Shown one piece after another: positions 4,664-6,718 of a stretch of DNA of 6,718 bases. How positions within the stretch are numbered: the stretch's first letter is position 1; every line of letters starts with the position of its first letter. The position numbers and the translations under genes are program-made. The notes below the pieces were generated by a model, which ran no database searches, was not told the origin of the DNA, and saw only the letters and a list, made by a program, of their open reading frames with translations. The stretch comes from JASFQI01 sp050115555 (GTDB lineage: Bacteria > Desulfobacterota > DSM-4660 > Desulfatiglandales > HGW-15), in assembly GCA_050115555.1 (NCBI GenBank), contig JASFQI010000277.1:1-6718 (forward strand). The letters run 5' to 3'.

Positions 4664-6718
4664 TCACATGACCTTGCGAACTCTGCAAGCGATGGCTCTG
4701 AGCTCGGGGTAGCCCGTTACAGGATCATTGGGGGAATACTCGGTCAGTATATTGCCGTTCTGCTCTCGTTCCCATCCATGTATCAATCCCAAAACCCCGG
4801 GAAGAATATCAGGGGTAACCGAAGCCTTCACTGTTATTTTGTTTTTCACTGTCTCGATAAGAATGTATGATCCATCCACTATGCCATAGGCCTCTGCTGT
4901 GCTGGGATGGATTTCCGCCGCCGCCTCCGGCGCCAAACGTCGCAATGACTGTATGTTCCGGTGCTGCCACCCCGTAAAGTAAGGCACCCTGGTCCCGGGA
5001 AGCAGGGTTAAGGGGTATTTTTCTCCGATTTCAGGCCTGGCCTGCGGGCTGTGGACAGGGGCTTTATAGGATGGCAGGGGTTCGTAACCGGCCTCTCCCA
5101 GGGTATTCGAATAGAGCTCAATCTTCCCAGAAGGGGTCCGGATCTGTTTGGGGGCGTCGATATCATAGCAACGCTTGCCGAACCACAACCCCTCCGGCTG
5201 ATCCAGCAGTTGTTCAAGGGTTATTTTGCTGGGCTCCAGCATCATCGATACTACCTCTTCATCGCTGTTCCAGAGGAAATAATCCCCATAACCCATTCTG
5301 CGTCCCAGCTCGGAGAATATTTTCCAGTTGGGCCAGGATTCTCCAAGAGGCTCGATCAGCCTTTTGTTCAGCATGACATAGGGCATGCCGAACACCAAGC
5401 CGTAGTTGTAGGCAATGCAAAGCTTTTCCGCATAGGTGCATGCCGGGAGAAAAACATCGGCCAGTTGAGCGGTTTCAGTCATGAAAAGATCGTTCACCAC
5501 CATGAAATCGAGTTTTTCAAAGGCCTCTTTGGTCTTGAGGGAATCCGGCCAGGCCGCGGCCGGGTTTGCTCCTGCCGTCAACAGCGCCTTTACGGGATAA
5601 GGCTTTTCATTCAAAATGGCGTCGTGAAGGACCATCTGCTGCCCGTATGGCACAGGGCGTCCCCAGAGAGAATGGAACAACGGCCACTCATCAGCCCCAA
5701 GGGGTTTCTCCTCCACAGGCACTCTGAGATCCGTCAGGCGCATCAGGGGGTTTGTGCACCATGCCCCCGGCTTGTCGTAATTTCCCGTGATGGCCTGAAG
5801 GATGGCCAAAGCCCTGTTTGTCTGCAGCCCGTTGTTGTACTGATCGATGGCTGCAATGGCCTGGATAATAGATGCGGATTTGGCCCCCGCATACACCCGA
5901 GAGATCATGTAGATGTCCGATACCGAAACCCCGCACAAGGGTGCGACCTTTTCGGGGGTATATCCCTTAACGTGCTGCGAGAGCTCTTCAAAACCGGTGC
6001 AGTATTTATTGACAAAGTCCATGTCGCAAAGCCCCTCGGTAATGATTACATGGGTCATGGCGAGGGCTAGGGCTGCATCCGTTCCCGGCCTCACGGGGAC
6101 ATAGATGCCGTGCTTGGCAAGCGGAATTTTCCTGGGGTCAATGACAATGAGTCTGGTTCCATTCTTAACGGAATTTTTGAGCCTGAAGGACAGTGCCGGC
6201 TCCGTAGCATCCGGGTTGTGACCCCAGAGAACGACGCATTCGGCATTGTCCGGGTCTTCCAGAGGGTAGGTTCCGAATGTCAACTGGCGGGATAAAATAC
6301 GAGACTTAAAACAGTGACCCTCTATGGAAAAGAAGTTGGGACTCCCGAAAACGCCCCGCAGCCTTTGAAAAAAGGCAGAAATCTCAATGTCTTCGGCTCC
6401 CAAAGAGCCTACCGCAAAGGCCACCGCTCTCGCGCCATGGCGGGTTTTTATCTCCATGAGCTTTTCAGCTACTCTGTCCAGTGCGTCGTCCCATGAGACC
6501 CTGGACCAGGTTCCGTGTGGTGTTTTCACCATGGGGTGAAGGATCCGATCCGGAGAGTACACATACTCGGGCATGTTTGCGCCTCGAGGGCAAATGGCCC
6601 CCTTGCTGCAGGGATGCTCTTTCATGCCTTCAACCTGCACCAGTTTACCCTCCCTGATATGGGCATGGATACCGCAGACCTGAAAGCACATCATGCAGAC
6701 GCTCTTGACAACCTGATG
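4664..6718 (-). CDS. Molybdopterin (bis-MGD) 4Fe-4S oxidoreductase, DMSO reductase family, 5' partial
   Basis: The frame is open to the window edge; 684 residues are visible (numbered here from the edge). An internal ATG at 6694 is not the start, because Cys8, the first cysteine of the iron-sulfur motif, lies before it. The cluster motif is Cys8-x2-Cys11-x3-Cys15-x21-Cys37, followed by KGAICPRG. Cys136, in EGHCFKSR, is the expected molybdenum ligand. VVLWGHNP (about 162-169) and VIDPR (192-196) fit the dinucleotide-cofactor-binding fold, VVNDLFMTETAQLADVFLPA lies near 417-436, and residues about 565-684 are the molydopterin dinucleotide-binding beta-barrel. With family members usually near 700 residues, only a few residues seem to be missing. 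No twin-arginine signal is visible, but it could be cut off. The Cys is followed by Phe, whereas formate dehydrogenases usually have (Sec/Cys)-His, which argues against that activity. The substrate is unknown; acetylene-hydratase-like, polysulfide/thiosulfate-type or uncharacterised subgroups remain possible. Electron-transfer partners may lie upstream, outside the window. Confidence 0.93.
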   Translation of the reverse strand, partial: HQVVKSVCMMCFQVCGIHAHIREGKLVQVEGMKEHPCSKGAICPRGANMPEYVYSPDRILHPMVKTPHGTWSRVSWDDALDRVAEKLMEIKTRHGARAVAFAVGSLGAEDIEISAFFQRLRGVFGSPNFFSIEGHCFKSRILSRQLTFGTYPLEDPDNAECVVLWGHNPDATEPALSFRLKNSVKNGTRLIVIDPRKIPLAKHGIYVPVRPGTDAALALAMTHVIITEGLCDMDFVNKYCTGFEELSQHVKGYTPEKVAPLCGVSVSDIYMISRVYAGAKSASIIQAIAAIDQYNNGLQTNRALAILQAITGNYDKPGAWCTNPLMRLTDLRVPVEEKPLGADEWPLFHSLWGRPVPYGQQMVLHDAILNEKPYPVKALLTAGANPAAAWPDSLKTKEAFEKLDFMVVNDLFMTETAQLADVFLPACTYAEKLCIAYNYGLVFGMPYVMLNKRLIEPLGESWPNWKIFSELGRRMGYGDYFLWNSDEEVVSMMLEPSKITLEQLLDQPEGLWFGKRCYDIDAPKQIRTPSGKIELYSNTLGEAGYEPLPSYKAPVHSPQARPEIGEKYPLTLLPGTRVPYFTGWQHRNIQSLRRLAPEAAAEIHPSTAEAYGIVDGSYILIETVKNKITVKASVTPDILPGVLGLIHGWEREQNGNILTEYSPNDPVTGYPELRAIACRVRKVM

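Noticed and set aside
4482..4688. A 68-codon minus-strand frame between the convergent genes
   Set aside because: It overlaps the end of the oxidoreductase gene in another frame, has no ribosome binding site I can see, and resembles no family.
5051..6070. A 339-codon plus-strand open frame
   Set aside because: It lies entirely opposite the oxidoreductase gene, shows no recognisable domain, and is explained as a shadow of the codon bias on the other strand.

Overview
The window looks like a piece of an anaerobic Gram-negative proteobacterial chromosome, most likely Desulfobacterota (former Deltaproteobacteria). This placement is an inference from gene content: a secreted FecR-domain protein with a C-terminal beta-barrel, a PEP-CTERM exosortase substrate, and a molybdopterin/4Fe-4S oxidoreductase. 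There is no rRNA or other phylogenetic marker, so it is tentative. No CRISPR array, tRNA or rRNA was seen.

Layout. Positions 29-198 (minus strand) hold the C-terminal end of a tyrosine recombinase, with its active-site tyrosine motif but no body. A near-consensus sigma-70 promoter (175-203) lies in the upstream end of that remnant. It drives a 647-residue secreted protein (277-2220) with a FecR domain, an acidic Gly-rich linker and a TbpB-like barrel. A second, more decayed recombinase tail lies at 2364-2414. The tails and their 3' flanks form an imperfect direct repeat (1-67 and 2336-2402), so the secreted-protein gene sits between two recombinase scars.

Positions 2415-3000 hold no confident gene: a weak 57-codon reading frame, a small palindrome and a sigma-54-like promoter. 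They lead to the PEP-CTERM protein gene (3001-3666), which closes with a good intrinsic terminator (3694-3724). That protein has a Cys and a Gln-x-x-Ile-Trp motif arranged as in internal-thioester adhesin domains.

Positions 3793-3896 are a compact inverted-repeat element. It is followed by a GC-rich gene for a putative molybdenum (cofactor) carrier of the SLOG/Rossmann type (3969-4442). This gene converges on a minus-strand bis-MGD oxidoreductase (4664 to beyond 6718), whose first residues lie outside the window.

How the parts may work together (inference): the first half carries two exported proteins, one with a barrel domain and one sorted by an exosortase, likely with different promoter types. 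The second half pairs a molybdenum-carrier candidate with a molybdenum enzyme, though on opposite strands and therefore not in one operon. The most unusual points are the duplicated recombinase tails around the FecR-barrel gene and the combination of a sigma-54-like promoter, a thioester-like motif and a PEP-CTERM anchor.
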